Shown here: piece by piece, positions 12,123 through 23,739 of the stretch
Layout: each line of letters opens with the position of its first letter
Position numbering within the stretch: the first letter of the stretch is position 1
Assembly: GCA_028564705.1 (NCBI GenBank)
Contig: JAPXFQ010000787.1
Span: 1,736,001 to 1,800,000, forward strand
Source: Apricaphanius iberus
Lineage: Eukaryota > Chordata > Actinopteri > Cyprinodontiformes > Aphaniidae
Reading direction: 5' to 3'
Length of the DNA stretch: 64,000 nt
The notes under the pieces: generated by a model
Database searches by the model: none
What the model was told of the DNA's origin: nothing
What the model saw: the letters and a program-made list of their open reading frames with translations, nothing else
Program-made: the position numbers and the translations under genes

Positions 12123-12680
12123 GTGTTGCATTCAGGTGGACAGCATAAAATTGTAATATACTGCAACTGCAGAAGACAATTTAGTGCCCACGGTGAGTTG
12201 TGGCGGCCTCCTCGCTGGAGCCCTCCTGGCTGTTGTGTTCATCCTCTTCCACTTCTTCAATATACTTCAAACTCCTTCCGGCCTGAGCTCATATTCCGGC
12301 CTGCTTCATCTCTTCACAGTATTTACTGCGTCTCCATCCTCTCCCACTACGAGCTAAAATCTTTGCCAAATACTTGCCTGACAACCTCTCAGCTTCAGAG
12401 GCAGACGGATAATATGGGCTCGTTCGGTGGCAGCAGCCCCCGTGGCACTGACAGGAGCGGCAGCCGTGTCTGCCAGGACCGATTACTCGCAAAAGATTGA
12501 TGATCAAATTGTCAAACCATCCAAACTTTGGGGAGAGAGAGAACGTTTCTGTCACAATCATGACAGTTTTCAAACCGTTGATTGCTGCGGAAAATGTAAA
12601 AGAAATGTAATATTTATTCACATTTTTGAATGTATATAATGTGAAAACGTCATACATAATTGGAAAGTGAGACTGCACTT
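12123..12680. other. Unrecognised GC-richer block with opposing ORFs
   Basis: Open frames of 125 (plus, 12123-12500) and 129 (minus, 12289-12678) codons overlap here. The minus frame contains an acidic and basic run, S-A-S-E-A-E-R-L-S-G-K-Y-L-A-K-I-L-A-R, which looks protein-like. I recognise no family, splice sites are not clear and base composition changes abruptly, so an old transposon coding fragment is as likely as an exon. No function is proposed. Confidence 0.2.
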
Positions 12681-12690
12681 TTTAAAAAAA

Positions 12691-12717
12691 TTATTATTAT
12701 TATTATTATTATTATTA
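12691..12717 (+). repeat. (ATT)n microsatellite
   Basis: Nine uninterrupted trinucleotide units. Confidence 0.9.
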
Positions 12718-13799
12718 AAAACCATGTGGTATGCATTTGTATTCTGCCATATTTCCTCTCAGACCCCTAAGAAAAATCCAAATGCAAGTGAATTAGATTG
12801 GAGAATTTTAAAGTAAGGTCAGGTTACATGCTAGATAACTTATATAGCGCTTTCCAGATCAAAAATTTATTTACAAAATAAACATGTATGGCTGCCATTG
12901 TTCTAATCATAAAATTGAGAACTACACTTAAAATATTAAAATATTCGTTTTAGGAATTTGACTTGGACTTAACCAGTAGGGCCTATTGACTAGACTTGGA
13001 CTAATACTATGTAACTTGAGCCGTTTTCAGATAGATATGGAATATTCGCGGACAATTCCATCTGGTCTATCACTGGAGTTTTCTATTTAGATGCACCACA
13101 GAAACATTGCCTTTTGGCTGCTTTGACACTGCCAGAAATGTAACGGAGGATCCTGATGAATGAATGTCTTGGGGAGGGGGGGCTTACGAGGTCCGACGAA
13201 ACAGCGGAACACTTCACAGTGCTCCTCTTTTGTGTGCAATTCTAAAGCTTCATAATATTAAAAGACAAAGCTCAAAGGTTAAAAAACAAAAAGAATGTGA
13301 AACAGCTGTGCCTGGAATTTTACTTGATAATCTGAACGGTAAAGAAAATGGATGGATGGATGGAATCTGAACGCAAACACCCTACTGCGACAAGTCCGTT
13401 TGTTAGTAGGTTTTCAGCTAGAAATGTATGGCTAAAAGTGATCCGCACACTGTCCGGAAGTTACCGTTTGTCAGGGCCTGTTTTAAAGGGGCTTTGGTCT
13501 TGCTCTTGGACCTTAAGACCCACTACTCAAGCGTGACTGGACTCAAAGGATTGAGACTTGACAAAAATACCAAATACAGCATATTTGTCCATCAGAAAAA
13601 CTATCTGCTTTGTCCATTACATCTCAGTCAATTTGTTAGTGTTTACGCCACAAGTACTCAAGCTTACATTTCCTTTAAGCACCTAGACAAAAAAAATCTC
13701 ATGTAATAGAGTTAGTTGGACCACAGTTTGAGAATCATGGGTTTAGATCCAAGAATATGTATGTGTCAGAATGGCCTACAAAAACTTTAGACATGAATC

Positions 13800-13803
<4 letters not shown>

Positions 13804-13847
<44 letters not shown>
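13804..13847 (+). repeat. (AT)n microsatellite
   Basis: About 22 uninterrupted AT units ending just left of the hAT insertion at 13864, which sits in TA-rich sequence. Confidence 0.95.
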
Positions 13848-13853
<6 letters not shown>

Positions 13854-14060
13854 CATACAGTATCAGGGCCGGATTTAGCCAGTCCCACTAAGGGGTGCAG
13901 GTAGAATATCTATCTATCTTTTTGTGTATTTGTCATTTTTATTTTTGTTGTGTATTTGTCATTTTTATTCATTTTTTTGTGTATTTGTTGTTTTTATTCA
14001 TTTTTTGTACATTTATTTGTGTATTTGTTGTCTTCATTTCTTTATAGTTTATATGAGTCA

Positions 14061-15548
14061 CTATAGCATCAGTCGTCTGTTTTTTTGTGCAAACCTCTTA
14101 ACAAATGCGCCCATATTTAGGCCTGTTGTTATGGCCTTCTCATGTGCCAGAATAACAAAATTTGTTTTTCTCTCATGTAGCATAGTGCGGCGGAAGGGGG
14201 TAAGAACACAAGACAAAGTGGAGAAAGAGCTCTCGCATGATGCAGATGATATTCCAATCACAAGGGAGGTCACATACATGCAATGGAGCTGAGGAAAAGC
14301 ATTCTTATACCAGTGCAGATATTTGCAAATGTTGGAGAGGTCTACACACTCTACATTGACATCATCATCAGTCTTTTTGAATTCTTTTTCCGACATTATT
14401 GTTGCAACAAGAATCTCATTGGAAAGTTTGTCATTGTCACTTCCTGTCATTTTCTGCAGAGGACTTAACATGGCAACGTCCAGAAAAGAGGGAGATTGAG
14501 GTTGAAGGCAATTAACTGCTTTCATGAGATCAGCATTGCTTTTGGAGAACCTTGTCTCCATCTCTACTATGGCTTTTTCCAGATTGTTGAGAAGCGCTCT
14601 CTTCAAAGCCTGGCTAGGAGTCGTGGAGTCTTCTACATGGCCTACAGTGGACATAAGAACACTACCTGTGAGCACTGAGCTCATTGTTCTCTTTCTTTTA
14701 GCAGCTGGTGCAGGCATGCTGGTTAATGTCTCACTTTCCTCATTTCTCATCTGCTTCAAAGTTTGCAGAGATGCACTGACTACTTCTGAAGCGCAGCACA
14801 GGTCAACAGAATGAGCCTGCAGCATAGCATTTGCAGACTTCAAGGAACCCAGAACTTTTAGGAGTAATTTTCCAATTTCAAAGAAATTATGCCTCCTTAA
14901 CATCATCAGTAGCCCTGATGCCTCTGTACAGATATCAACAGCAGCAGCTCTTTCCTCTGTAACCTCTGACAGGATACTCATAATAACATCCTGATTCTCC
15001 ACAAGACACTTGTTCACATCATGGTGGCTTGTCCACCTAATCTCCAACAGTTGTTTAAAGGAGGGGACATCAAACTTCTGTGACACATAATGACGGTGAA
15101 AAAAGGAGTGCAGTGATCCTGACAGATCAAAAAAGGTTTTTGGACATGGCTCTGCTGGCATTGCATGGACCACTACCAAGTGCAGCTGGTGGTTATAGCA
15201 GTGGATATAAGGTATATCCTTCCCTACCTTCATTTGCAACAAGGCCTGAACCCCACCCCTGACCCCACTCATGACTAAAGCTCCATCATAGCACTGACTG
15301 ATAATTTCAGTTGTACTATAGCCTGAGTCAGAAAGATGCTCAAGAATTTGGTTGGTAACAAATTCAGCATTTAACTGACTGAGATCAAGCAGACCAATCA
15401 GATGTTCCTCTGGAATGCCTTTACAGACAAATCTAATCATGACTGACAGATTCTCCACATTGCATTTGTCCCTAGTTCCATCACTTTTAATGCAAAACCC
15501 GGGATAATCTGCTTTGTCATAATTAGCTTTGATCTTATTTAATACCAT
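14061..15548 (-). pseudogene. hAT transposase, catalytic and dimerisation part
   Basis: An uninterrupted 495-codon frame. It holds the RNase H-like core of a hAT transposase: a first acidic motif S-D-G-T-R-D at residues 22-27, a second motif C-Y-D-G-A at 86-90 (usual form Q-x-Y-D-G-A) and a C-terminal dimerisation segment from about 435 with S-C-E-S-S-F-S-T-L, whose Glu at 439 fits the third catalytic position. Known family role: cut-and-paste DNA transposition in the nucleus. The listed start Met is not the true start: the same frame stays open upstream to about 15655 and contains family-typical sequence (H-I-P, Y-T-S-H-N-I-Q-N-E-I-I). It is cut off from the zinc-finger part by a frameshift near 15655 and by stops, so I call it a pseudogene. 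Confidence 0.85.
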
Positions 15549-15803
15549 TTTGGCCAGTGTTTCAATAATTTCGTTTTGTATGTTGTGAGAGGTGTATTTT
15601 GCATTTTGTGGGATGTGTTTTTTTATTTCATTAAATTTGGGGTACTTTGCCAGTGTGTATTTTTAAGAACAGTCCTTCAGAGAAATCTTCATTAAAGCTT
15701 TCCACTGCACCACGAAGTGGAAGTTCATTTACTGCTAGGAACTGAACAACTTCTCCAATTGTTTTTATATAATATCAGTTTTTTTCAAGTTATTTAGGAC
15801 TAA
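15549..15803 (-). pseudogene. Broken linker of the hAT transposase
   Basis: Between the zinc-finger frame and the catalytic frame, family-typical protein is readable only with disruptions. After the TAA at 15804-15806, the same frame meets a TGA near 15770 (plausibly a decayed CGA arginine codon). It then reads F-L-A-V-N-E-L-P-L-R-G-A-V-E-S-F and runs to about 15660, where a one-base frameshift moves to the frame of the 495-codon ORF. At least three lesions therefore separate the two halves. What is seen is the reading-frame breakage; the ancestral joined protein is inferred. Confidence 0.7.
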
Positions 15804-16394
15804 TTAAGTTCCCAATGGTTTCCCCTGTGGCATCTCTTTGGGACATTTCAGACCAGTCTTGCATTTTTTTATGTGGCATTGACTTGATGCATGCTTTGTG
15901 AGTCCCTTGTCCTTTTCTAATGCCGTTTTCCAATTATTAAATCCTTGTTTTGTGAAAACCAAATTCCTATCATTGTTCCCCCGTAATTTATGACATGGGA
16001 AACAAAAGCACGCATCGAGGTTTGCTGAATATTCGAGCCATGGTCTCCCACGATACCAGCCAGGGCAGAATGAGCGGGCTTTTTCCCCAAAATGACGCTT
16101 GGGGACAACCTGAGCCGTGGGTTGTGATGGTTCTGTGGTGTTCAAGCCTGTGTTTATGTCCCTCACAGCGGCCAATGCTGGGCTGGGAGGGACGGGGACA
16201 GCGGGGGATGCAGTGCTTATGCAAACGGAAGAAGTATGTGTACCGGTACTGCACTGGGCACGGGGCTTAGAGTTTGTGAGGAGTTGAGGAGCAATATCAC
16301 CCGACGAGTCGGGTAATGATTCTGTCTCCGCTGCTGCTAATGCCGTAGCACTGCCTGTGCTAGGTTTAGCTTTAGCAACCAGAAATCTGCACAT
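15804..16394 (-). pseudogene. hAT transposase N-terminus with TTF-type zinc finger
   Basis: A 196-codon frame. Residues 1-95 are low-complexity, rich in Ser, Thr, Ala and Pro. Residues about 100-175 form a TTF-type zinc finger as found in ZMYM1-like and hAT transposases: F-C-P-G-W-Y, then P-W-L-E-Y-S, a C-F-C-F-P-C-H cysteine cluster and a late K-H-A-S-S-Q-C-H histidine/cysteine group. Known family role: DNA binding at transposon ends. The frame stops at 15804 before the linker to the catalytic part, so the protein is truncated. Met at 16394 is the first in-frame start, but the true start could lie upstream. Confidence 0.8.
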
Positions 16395-16954
16395 AGTCGA
16401 CTCGATTCACTTGCAATTACAAAAGACAGAGAGACAGGGAGAGAATGAAAGAGTAACCAAATAATTGCGGCTATCGATAGCGGAATAAACTTAAAACAGC
16501 GGCTGAGCTCAACTAACGGCTGTGCGTCTTTATACTCTGCTGTGACTGAGAAAAAAGTGAAACGCGGAGGAGCAACAAGCAAGTGCAGCGACTGGCCACA
16601 CCCTTTCTGTGCATCTACCAACCAGCAGCTACTATGAATGAGGGACAGAGAGCAGAGAGCGCTCTTCTAATTTTACTTGAAATATTAAGGAGATTTGTGA
16701 TTTTTGCATGCCATAACGTTTGGGGGGGCAGTCAGGGCATTTAGGGGGGCACTGCCCCCCCCTTGCCTATGCCTATATCCGGGCCCGATATAGATGATGA
16801 TAAGAGACCGTGTCATGGGCTTCCAGCTACAGTCCTCAGGGGCCAATGTCCTGCCAGTTTTAGATACAGGTCATGTCCAACACAGCTCATTCAAAACGTC
16901 CAACTACCTCCTCAGTATACAAAGTTCTTTGGCAGAGGTTCTGCTAATACACGT

Positions 16955-18110
16955 GTGTTACCATACCATATTTATTTATATAGCACTTTTTTACACAACC
17001 ATACAGTTGACCAAAGTGCTTAAACAGTCAAACAGGAATACAACAACTACCGAGATACTTAAACAATAGAACAACAATAAAAACAAATACATACAATAAA
17101 AGCCTAATAAAACAGTGGTAGTTTAAAGTGAAAAAGTGAAAACACAGGTCCAAGGCTGTGGATTAAAAGCCATGGAAAAAAATAATTAGTCTTTTAAAGG
17201 AGACTTGAAAAGGGATACGGAAGATGCCAGCGCGACTGTTAAGGGGAGCTTATTCCATAACTCAGAGCCGCTAACCCAAAAAGCCATTTACCCCCAGGAT
17301 TTACAGCGAGCTGTAGGAACTGCTAGCAACAACTAACCGGATGACCTGCGTCTTCGGCGAGGTTGGTAAAGAGCAGGTTCAGACAAGTGGGGTTGGGGTA
17401 CACCACACCATGTATCAAATTAGTTAGACGCGCTGTTGTTTCATGGGGTGAGTCAGGAATCCAGCTGCTGCATTTTCCACCAATTTTATTAACACCCATA
17501 AGATTCACAGAGTAATCCAGTCTGTATGTAATAAAGGCATGGATCACCGATTCAAGGTGCCTTCTTCAAAGGATGGACTTTAACTTGGTAGGTTAACAAA
17601 ATTGAAAAAAAAAAAAACAGGACTTCGCTGCAGCATTTACCGGAGACTCCATTTTTAAGCAGGAGTCTATTTTCATGCCAAGATTAGTTAAAACAAACTT
17701 ATGATTTAAAGAAAGAAATGAGAGATCTGGGGACTGAATTGGAGTTTGGCCAGCAGGTTGAAGCATGATGAGCTCTGTTTTGGTATCTTTAAGATGAAGA
17801 AAACTGGTGACCATCTAACAGTTGACATCATGCAGACAATCAAGGAGAGGTTGAACAGATTTGGGAGGGGTTTAGTGACAAATTAACAGTTATCCGCACA
17901 CAGGTGGCAGTTTATGGAATGTTTTCAAAAAATGGGGCACACTGGGACGATCCAAAAACCGAAGATGAGGGGCCCCAGAATGGAACCTGAGGGATCGAAC
18001 CCCATTACTACAACACACTTTCCTCCAAGCGTGTTAGCAGGAAGTTATGATCGACTGTATGAAGGACAGTTGAAGTGTTAAACCAGGAAAATAAAAAAAG
18101 CAAGCAGCAT
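16955..18110 (-). mobile_element. LINE relic (L2/Rex1-like), minus strand
   Basis: On the left, 'tatttatatagcactttttt' is the reversed form of the LINE 3' end. Further right, minus-strand frames carry the C-terminal part of a non-LTR reverse transcriptase: H-L-K-D-T-K-T-E-L (about 17790) and F-V-L-T-N-L-G-M-K-I-D-S near 17680. After a one-base break comes H-L-E-S-V-I-H-A-F-I-T-Y-R-L-D-Y at about 17488-17560. Stops and frameshifts are frequent and the catalytic Y-x-D-D region is not seen, so it is dead. It abuts the right end of the hAT element. Confidence 0.65.
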
Positions 18111-18585
18111 ACTGAGCCTTCTTTAGATACATATCTTGTATGCTAACATTTTTTTTTCTTCAGGTCCCAGATAAAATAAAAACATGATAAAGACAAGCTG
18201 GACATAGAGCCATATGTAAAGCTGTTAGAGACATATTCCAAAACACTGCAACAAAAATATAGTTCTATGAAGGTTTGTTTCAGGAAGGACATATCCATAT
18301 CTTTTTTAGATTTTTGCTTAAAAACTATCTTGAAAACCATACGTTATTTTCCTCTTACATAATTATTATACCATATTTTTTTATGCATCTACGTACATTA
18401 TAGGATCCAGATGAGATAAACTAAAAAAATGGTCGTAACTTGAAAAAAGTAAAAATAAAAAAATAAAAAAGAAAAACATTTTTCTTCTTCCTTTGTGTTC
18501 AAAATAATAACCTGACTTTCAATACCTTCAAAGGAAAGATTTCTTCAGTATTAGTATACTGCTTTTCCCCTCATCAGCAGAATGA

Positions 18586-18599
18586 CCCCCCCCCCCCCC
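18586..18599 (+). repeat. Poly(C) run
   Basis: Fourteen consecutive C residues. Confidence 0.9.
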
Positions 18600-18604
18600 A
18601 CATA

Positions 18605-18960
18605 ACCATTTTTAATCTCTTTCATTAGGTTGGCATTAGAGCTTTGATAAACTGATTAGGTGCCTCAGTCCCACTGCCTGCCCGGATTGTTTTTGAAAGC
18701 AACATGTGCTGCAGAGACGCAGGCAGATTGAGTGTGGCTTGCTTCATTCGAGCAATGTCTGTTTTAATTACAGCTCCACTCAGATCAATGCCGCGTTGAT
18801 ACTGTTATCAGCATTCAGTTCCGAGTGTCCCTTAAAGACTCTCCTTGTTTTGGCTCAGATTTTGATTGTGAAGAGGGTTTTGCAGGCTTAATGAAAGATT
18901 CTTCTGCTCTGATTTAGCACTTTGGGATGTTCCTTCTAATCAAAACTCACAAGGCAGAGC
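18605..18960. other. Non-repetitive block, possible conserved noncoding element
   Basis: No transposon signature or splice-bounded frame. The text is mixed-composition with motifs such as 'gttttaattacagctc' and 'ttcattaggttgg'. It stands out from the simple-sequence-rich flanks. Constraint cannot be judged without alignment. Confidence 0.25.
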
Positions 18961-19974
18961 AGAACTCTAAAAGATGTGATTTTTTTTTTTTCCTTCATGA
19001 TTTTAGGCTGGCTTGCTGAAATGAACAACCTTGGTATATTGCCACATGAAGTGATGGAAAACATCAAAGACTAAATGTTCAAAACCTAAAAAAAAAAAAA
19101 AAAGCCAGCACAGATGTGATGTACGTGTCACAGTTTTTCTTTCTCATACAAGCAAATGAAGTGAACCAGGGAGCAGGAGGCAGGCTGTGGCTCCAGATGC
19201 CTTCTTTTAGGCCTGGCCTCCCTCAGGATAGTCTCGTCTTGTCTTGAGCTGGATGATCCAACAAGCGACAGTCTGGTGATTCCATTAGCTCAGCCTCTAA
19301 TAGGATGCTACACCTGGGTCCTTATGCTTCGGCAAAACATCCTTATTCATCCATTCCTCCTCATTCTTTCTTGGGCTTCAAGAAAATATCGTAAAAGGGA
19401 AAACAAGTAATGGTCATGAAAACAAAGACTTTTCTCTGATGAAAAAGATGATTTAGAAACTGTTAAGGAGGAAACGTGTCGTTTGCCGGTGTAGTTGTAG
19501 ATAAAATAGAATTTCAGGTATTCGATTTTAGTACAGATAAATGCAGCAGAACAGAAATATTTATTTTCTAGGGTAAAGAAACAGAGAAAGCTGTCTGTGG
19601 GTGCTTATGTAGTCTTTGTTTTTACCACTTTACACTTATATCAGTAGGCGTCCACCCTAACTCACGCTTGGTGTTTTGCGTTAATTGGGTGGTGGTGGTC
19701 TGGCACGGTATAAAATTCCTGGCCTGAACTGTTTTCCCCAGTCTGCCCCAAGTGCCGCTAACCTTTCAGTACAAATATGGTGAAACCTTGGGAAAGGGGC
19801 GGAGCTTAAATCAATCAGGATTTCTTGAGATATGATTATAAACCAAAGCTAAAAAAAAAAAAATTATCAATTAAACTCATAGCATCTGATTGTAACCATG
19901 GTAGCAATCACACAAGGGATTATTTTTACACTTTTACAAAGTAAACTTCACACTTCCTTTAAATTAGGGAGGCC

Positions 19975-20309
19975 TCGACACCGTCTGATGTACTCGTAAC
20001 GGTATTGGTTATAGTTAACCGATACCATGAACCTATGCAGTTTGGAAACCCTGCAATAATTTAGAGAACATTTTCATTTTTAACTTGAAATTTTAGTCTT
20101 GTGGTCATTGTTAATGATATTTTTATCTTTGATCAAATTCAGCCTCACTTTCTGTAACAAGCAGACAAGACAATAAAACATGTCTTCCAATTCATTGCAT
20201 TTTTTTTAGTGGTAGAAGTATCGGTATTGGTACTCGGTATCTCCAAGTACTCAGATCCAAGTATCGGGTATCGTATCGGTTTGAAAAAAGTGGTCATGTT
20301 CCATCCCTA
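19975..20309. mobile_element. hAT-type MITE, 335 bp
   Basis: Begins 'tagggaggcc' and ends 'ccatccct' plus 'a', and is flanked by perfect 8-bp duplications ctttaaat (19967-19974 and 20310-20317). Interior is the 'ccgatacc / ggtatcgg' type sequence typical of TAGGGATG-class fish hAT elements. Non-coding, hence non-autonomous. Confidence 0.8.
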
Positions 20310-21609
20310 CTTTAAATGCTTTTTGTTTTTTATGAATCTTAATCACCTCTTTAGCTATGGGAGGTTCCTAATGGTCTGGGGGCCTAAGCAGTGGCCCAAT
20401 GCCTTGGGCTGGTTCTGAGGTATTTTGACAAACTTAACAAAACGTCAAGTTTAGAGAAAATATCATTGTTTAAGTAAATGACAACGCATTTTCTTTTCTT
20501 TTTTTTGTGGATTTGGGCATATTTGGCAATGGGGCTGCCAACTGTAAATACAAACAAAAACTGTAGTAGTGCCTAATGCTCAACCTAAACAATGATTGTC
20601 TGACTAAAATGGTTTTCAATTACCAAAAACTCAAGCAGTGAATTATAGATGCATATACTTTTCCCAAAACAACCTCATTAAAGTTTTAAACTGCTGCTTT
20701 TGTAAATTCCTGTAGTAGTTAGCTGTGCTGCAGCACAAATAAATGTGGCAAAAATCGTTTTGAAGCCTTTTTTTTCTTCCGTCATCGTCTGAACGACAAA
20801 TAGATTATTAATGATTGTAGACCGTTTAAAGCTGTAGTTTAATAGTCTTCACCCAATTTTATACAGATAAAACCAGAAGTTTACATACACCGAATAAAAA
20901 GACAGATACAAGTTTATGTCTAGTTAAATCAGACCAAACGTTTCTAGTTTTTGTCAGAATAACCAACAATATTTTTGTTTGCTAGACTAAAGAATACCAG
21001 ATTCATTTAATAAATTATTCAAAAGAAGTTTACATACATTTCCTAAGTATTTGACAATGTTGCTAAATACCTTGGCGTTTAATTTTTGGCCTTTAATCAT
21101 GGACTTGATCAAAGATTTTGTATTCACTTGCTTAGCGTTATTTTGCAACAGGAAGTCCCGTTTTCACCTGAGCTTTAGCTTCCTGACTAATGTCATTAGA
21201 TTTTGCTTCAATATGTCCACATCATCTTCTTTCCTCATGATGCCATCTATATAATAAAGCACACCAGTTCGTCCTGCAGCAAAACAGCCCCACAACATGA
21301 CGCTGCCACCATTCTTCACAGTTGATATGGTTTTCCCAGGCTTACAAGCATCCCCTCCTTTTTTCCTCCAAATGCATTGATGATTAAATTTAAAGGTTCC
21401 ACTTTAGTTTCATCGGACCACGGGACATGTCTCCAGAAATGAAGGTCTGTTTCACTGCAATCTGGCTTTATTGTTTTTGTTTGGAAGTGATGGCTTCCTC
21501 CTCGTTGAATGGTCTTTCAGCCCATGTTGATATGTGACACGTTTCACAGTTATAACACTTCTATCATCTTTAGCTGGCATCTTCTAGGTCTTTGGATATT
21601 TTTTTTTTT

Positions 21610-21623
21610 GGGGGGGGGGGGGG
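21610..21623 (+). repeat. T run followed by poly(G)
   Basis: Nine or more T then fourteen G residues inside the Tc1 copy. Confidence 0.85.
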
Positions 21624-21830
21624 TCAATTTGCACATTTCGGACCAGAACTTGTCTCCTTCCTAAGCAGTACAATGGTTGGACATTCCCATCATGTCTATA
21701 CTTCTAAGTGTTTGAATAGATGAACAGATAAAATTACATACAATATTACAATAAACATTTTAAGTAATTAAGGGTTGGCAAGAAGAATCATATATTCTGA
21801 GCTGCTGATTTTGAGTTTATTATTTAAGTG

Positions 21831-21899
<69 letters not shown>
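21831..21899 (+). repeat. (TAGA)n microsatellite
   Basis: About 17 uninterrupted tetranucleotide units inside the Tc1 copy. Its minus-strand translation gives a false Y-L-S-I repeat protein. Confidence 0.95.
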
Positions 21900-22599
21900 T
21901 CATTTGCATTCTTGGAGAAGGAAGAATTTAATGTTGAGGGATAGGGCAAGGACAAGCTTTGAGCTTCTCCCGATTCCCCTTTTGGACCGTAGAGGACACT
22001 ATATTTTTCAGTTTTACATCTGATCTTATGTTTAAAATGTCTGAAGCTAATAAATAAATAATATAGAAAATAAAAAGATATGAGATTTCTCCTAAGACTG
22101 AACCAAAATTGTATAACCTCGCAATCCAATTCTCTTCTAGATATTTTAGTGTATGTCTTTTTCTGTAAACTTCTGGTTTCAACTGTATGTGTGCAACGAA
22201 GACTTACTTTTTCCAACTTAGGTGAAATAAAATGAATGTTAACATGTTTCTTCTCCATAGGCATATGTGCTGATGCCCATCAATTTTCCATTCCTATCAG
22301 CACTTTACCTGTAATGGCCTTGTAAAATATTATTTTCCCCCTCCTTTCTGTTGACATGCAAGAGTGGAAATGCTTCAGTGTCCCGCAGAGCGTGGGTCAG
22401 TGTGAGGTGCCATGATTGACGCCTGACTCCAAGCAGCCGTTCCACCTCTTGCTTAGCAAAGCCTGCGCCAAGAGGATTAAAAATGGAGTCCTCTAGGGCC
22501 ACGCCATGCCATCTGGTCAGAGTTGATCTGGGAGTAGGGCTGTCAAACAGGACTGCTGAGTGCAGAAAACACTGAAATACAGCTTTCAACCTCTACTAC

Positions 22600-23700
22600 T
22601 TTTTTATTTCCAAAATAAAAGCTTTTTTGTGTAATTCAGTATTTGTATCATTTTTCTTTTTTTTGCTTTTATATCAAAATCTTCCATACCATCTTTGTTC
22701 TATGAAATGTTTTAGTAAAATAATAATAAAAAAATCTGCTCTTAATTTAATTTCTGTCCATCTCAGATCCAATCAAAAATAAAATATTGAAATGACTAAA
22801 TGTTAATGCCTTACTAACCTTTTCCATAGACTGATGTAGTCCTCCTTTTATTCCCTGACCAGATCTTTAAAGGTTAAGATATGTGGATACTCTTTAGTAT
22901 GCAAGGGAGACATAAAATGACATCTGTGCCCCGCATGACCAAGAGAGGAGCGTAGCAGCACATGGAAAATCATCTGGAAGATGAAAATTAGGGAATTTAG
23001 GTTACCATCAATGACAACTGCCAGACTTCAGGGAAAAGCCAGACAGTTCTGATGTTTATATGGTGTAATTCGTTTTCATGCTGGTGTCTGTTGGGGCGAT
23101 AATTTTCTGGAGGAGGGGTGGTGGGGTTTGGATTTTCTTTATTGGATCTCCCTCTTTGAGGGGTTATGGGTATTAGTAGAAGCCAGCTGATGCCTCCTTT
23201 TCCACCTTAACCTCCCCCCAGACACACTTCCAGAGCGCTTCTCCCTCACACACGTACTTCATTATCCGTTTTTTTCCCCCTAAATTTACCCACTGAGACC
23301 TTTCCTCAAAATTTTTCCTGGTGGAAATGTCAAAAACAAGATTGTTTTTAAAGGAACTGCGGCTGAGCTGAAGCTAAACAATTCCCCCTTTTTTTCCCAA
23401 ATCCTAACACTAAACCCGATTACGACCCTGTCCTTAGTCACCCCTCAACTCAAATAGTATTAATACTGGCTAGACAGTAAGACTTATGCTCTTCAGAAGT
23501 TTATTTATTGTGGCTCATGTTTTAGTATTAATGCAAAAATCATAATCCTAAATACATTTGTACTGGCTTACAAAAAAGCTTTATCTATTTAGGAGAGGAT
23601 TTTTTATTTAATTTTTGTATATCAAAATTATCTGCAATTCATCAAGCATTTCACATATCTCCAAGCAGTTGTGGAGGCAGAGGTTGTGTTAACCAAATAT
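22600..23700. other. AT-rich DNA, no gene seen
   Basis: Only short homopolymer runs are apparent. No exon, RNA gene or element ends. Confidence 0.3.
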
Positions 23701-23739
23701 ATGTTTTTTTCCCGAATGTGACCAGTTTGTTAAAACAGT

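Larger units (their letters stand above)
13864..16787 (-). mobile_element. hAT superfamily transposon with TTF-type transposase
   Basis: A 2.9-kb element whose transposase lies on the minus strand. Outer ends form an imperfect inverted repeat: the left starts 'cagggccggatttag' and the reverse complement of the right starts 'cgggcccggatatag' (12 of 15 alike). Next to the right end lie two G-rich runs with their complementary C-run ('gggggcactgccccccc'). I could not find a convincing 8-bp target duplication; the left flank is a low-complexity (AT)n/'catacagtat' sequence. Coding parts are listed separately. Long intact stretches of transposase suggest a fairly young insertion compared with the other elements here. 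Confidence 0.8.
20864..22185 (-). mobile_element. Tc1-like transposon, degenerate
   Basis: Both ends carry related inverted repeats containing 'aaaccagaagtttaca' (left) and its complement 'tgtaaacttctggttt' (right). Each end is flanked by TA (20862-20863 and 22186-22187), the Tc1/mariner target site. Transposase is on the minus strand: G-G-S-V-M-L-W-G-C-F-A-A-G is readable around 21260-21300, followed by D-G-I-M-R-K-E-D. The copy is inactive: an in-frame TGA follows near 21165 and the usual Q-D-N-D-P-K-H-T motif reads Q-N-N-A-K-Q-V-N-T, so a catalytic Asp is lost. Internal sequence from about 21730 to 22130, with a tetranucleotide array, does not look like Tc1 and may be a secondary insertion. 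Confidence 0.8.

Noticed and set aside
12289..12678. 129-codon minus ORF with a basic, acidic run
   Set aside because: Not accepted as a gene because no family or splice sites are recognised; kept only as an unassigned block.
13924..15262. Plus-strand ORFs of 60 to 122 codons inside the hAT element
   Set aside because: They are antisense to the transposase frame.
21824..22264. 146-codon ORF ending in repeated Y-L-S-I
   Set aside because: It reads through the (TAGA)n array; an artefact.
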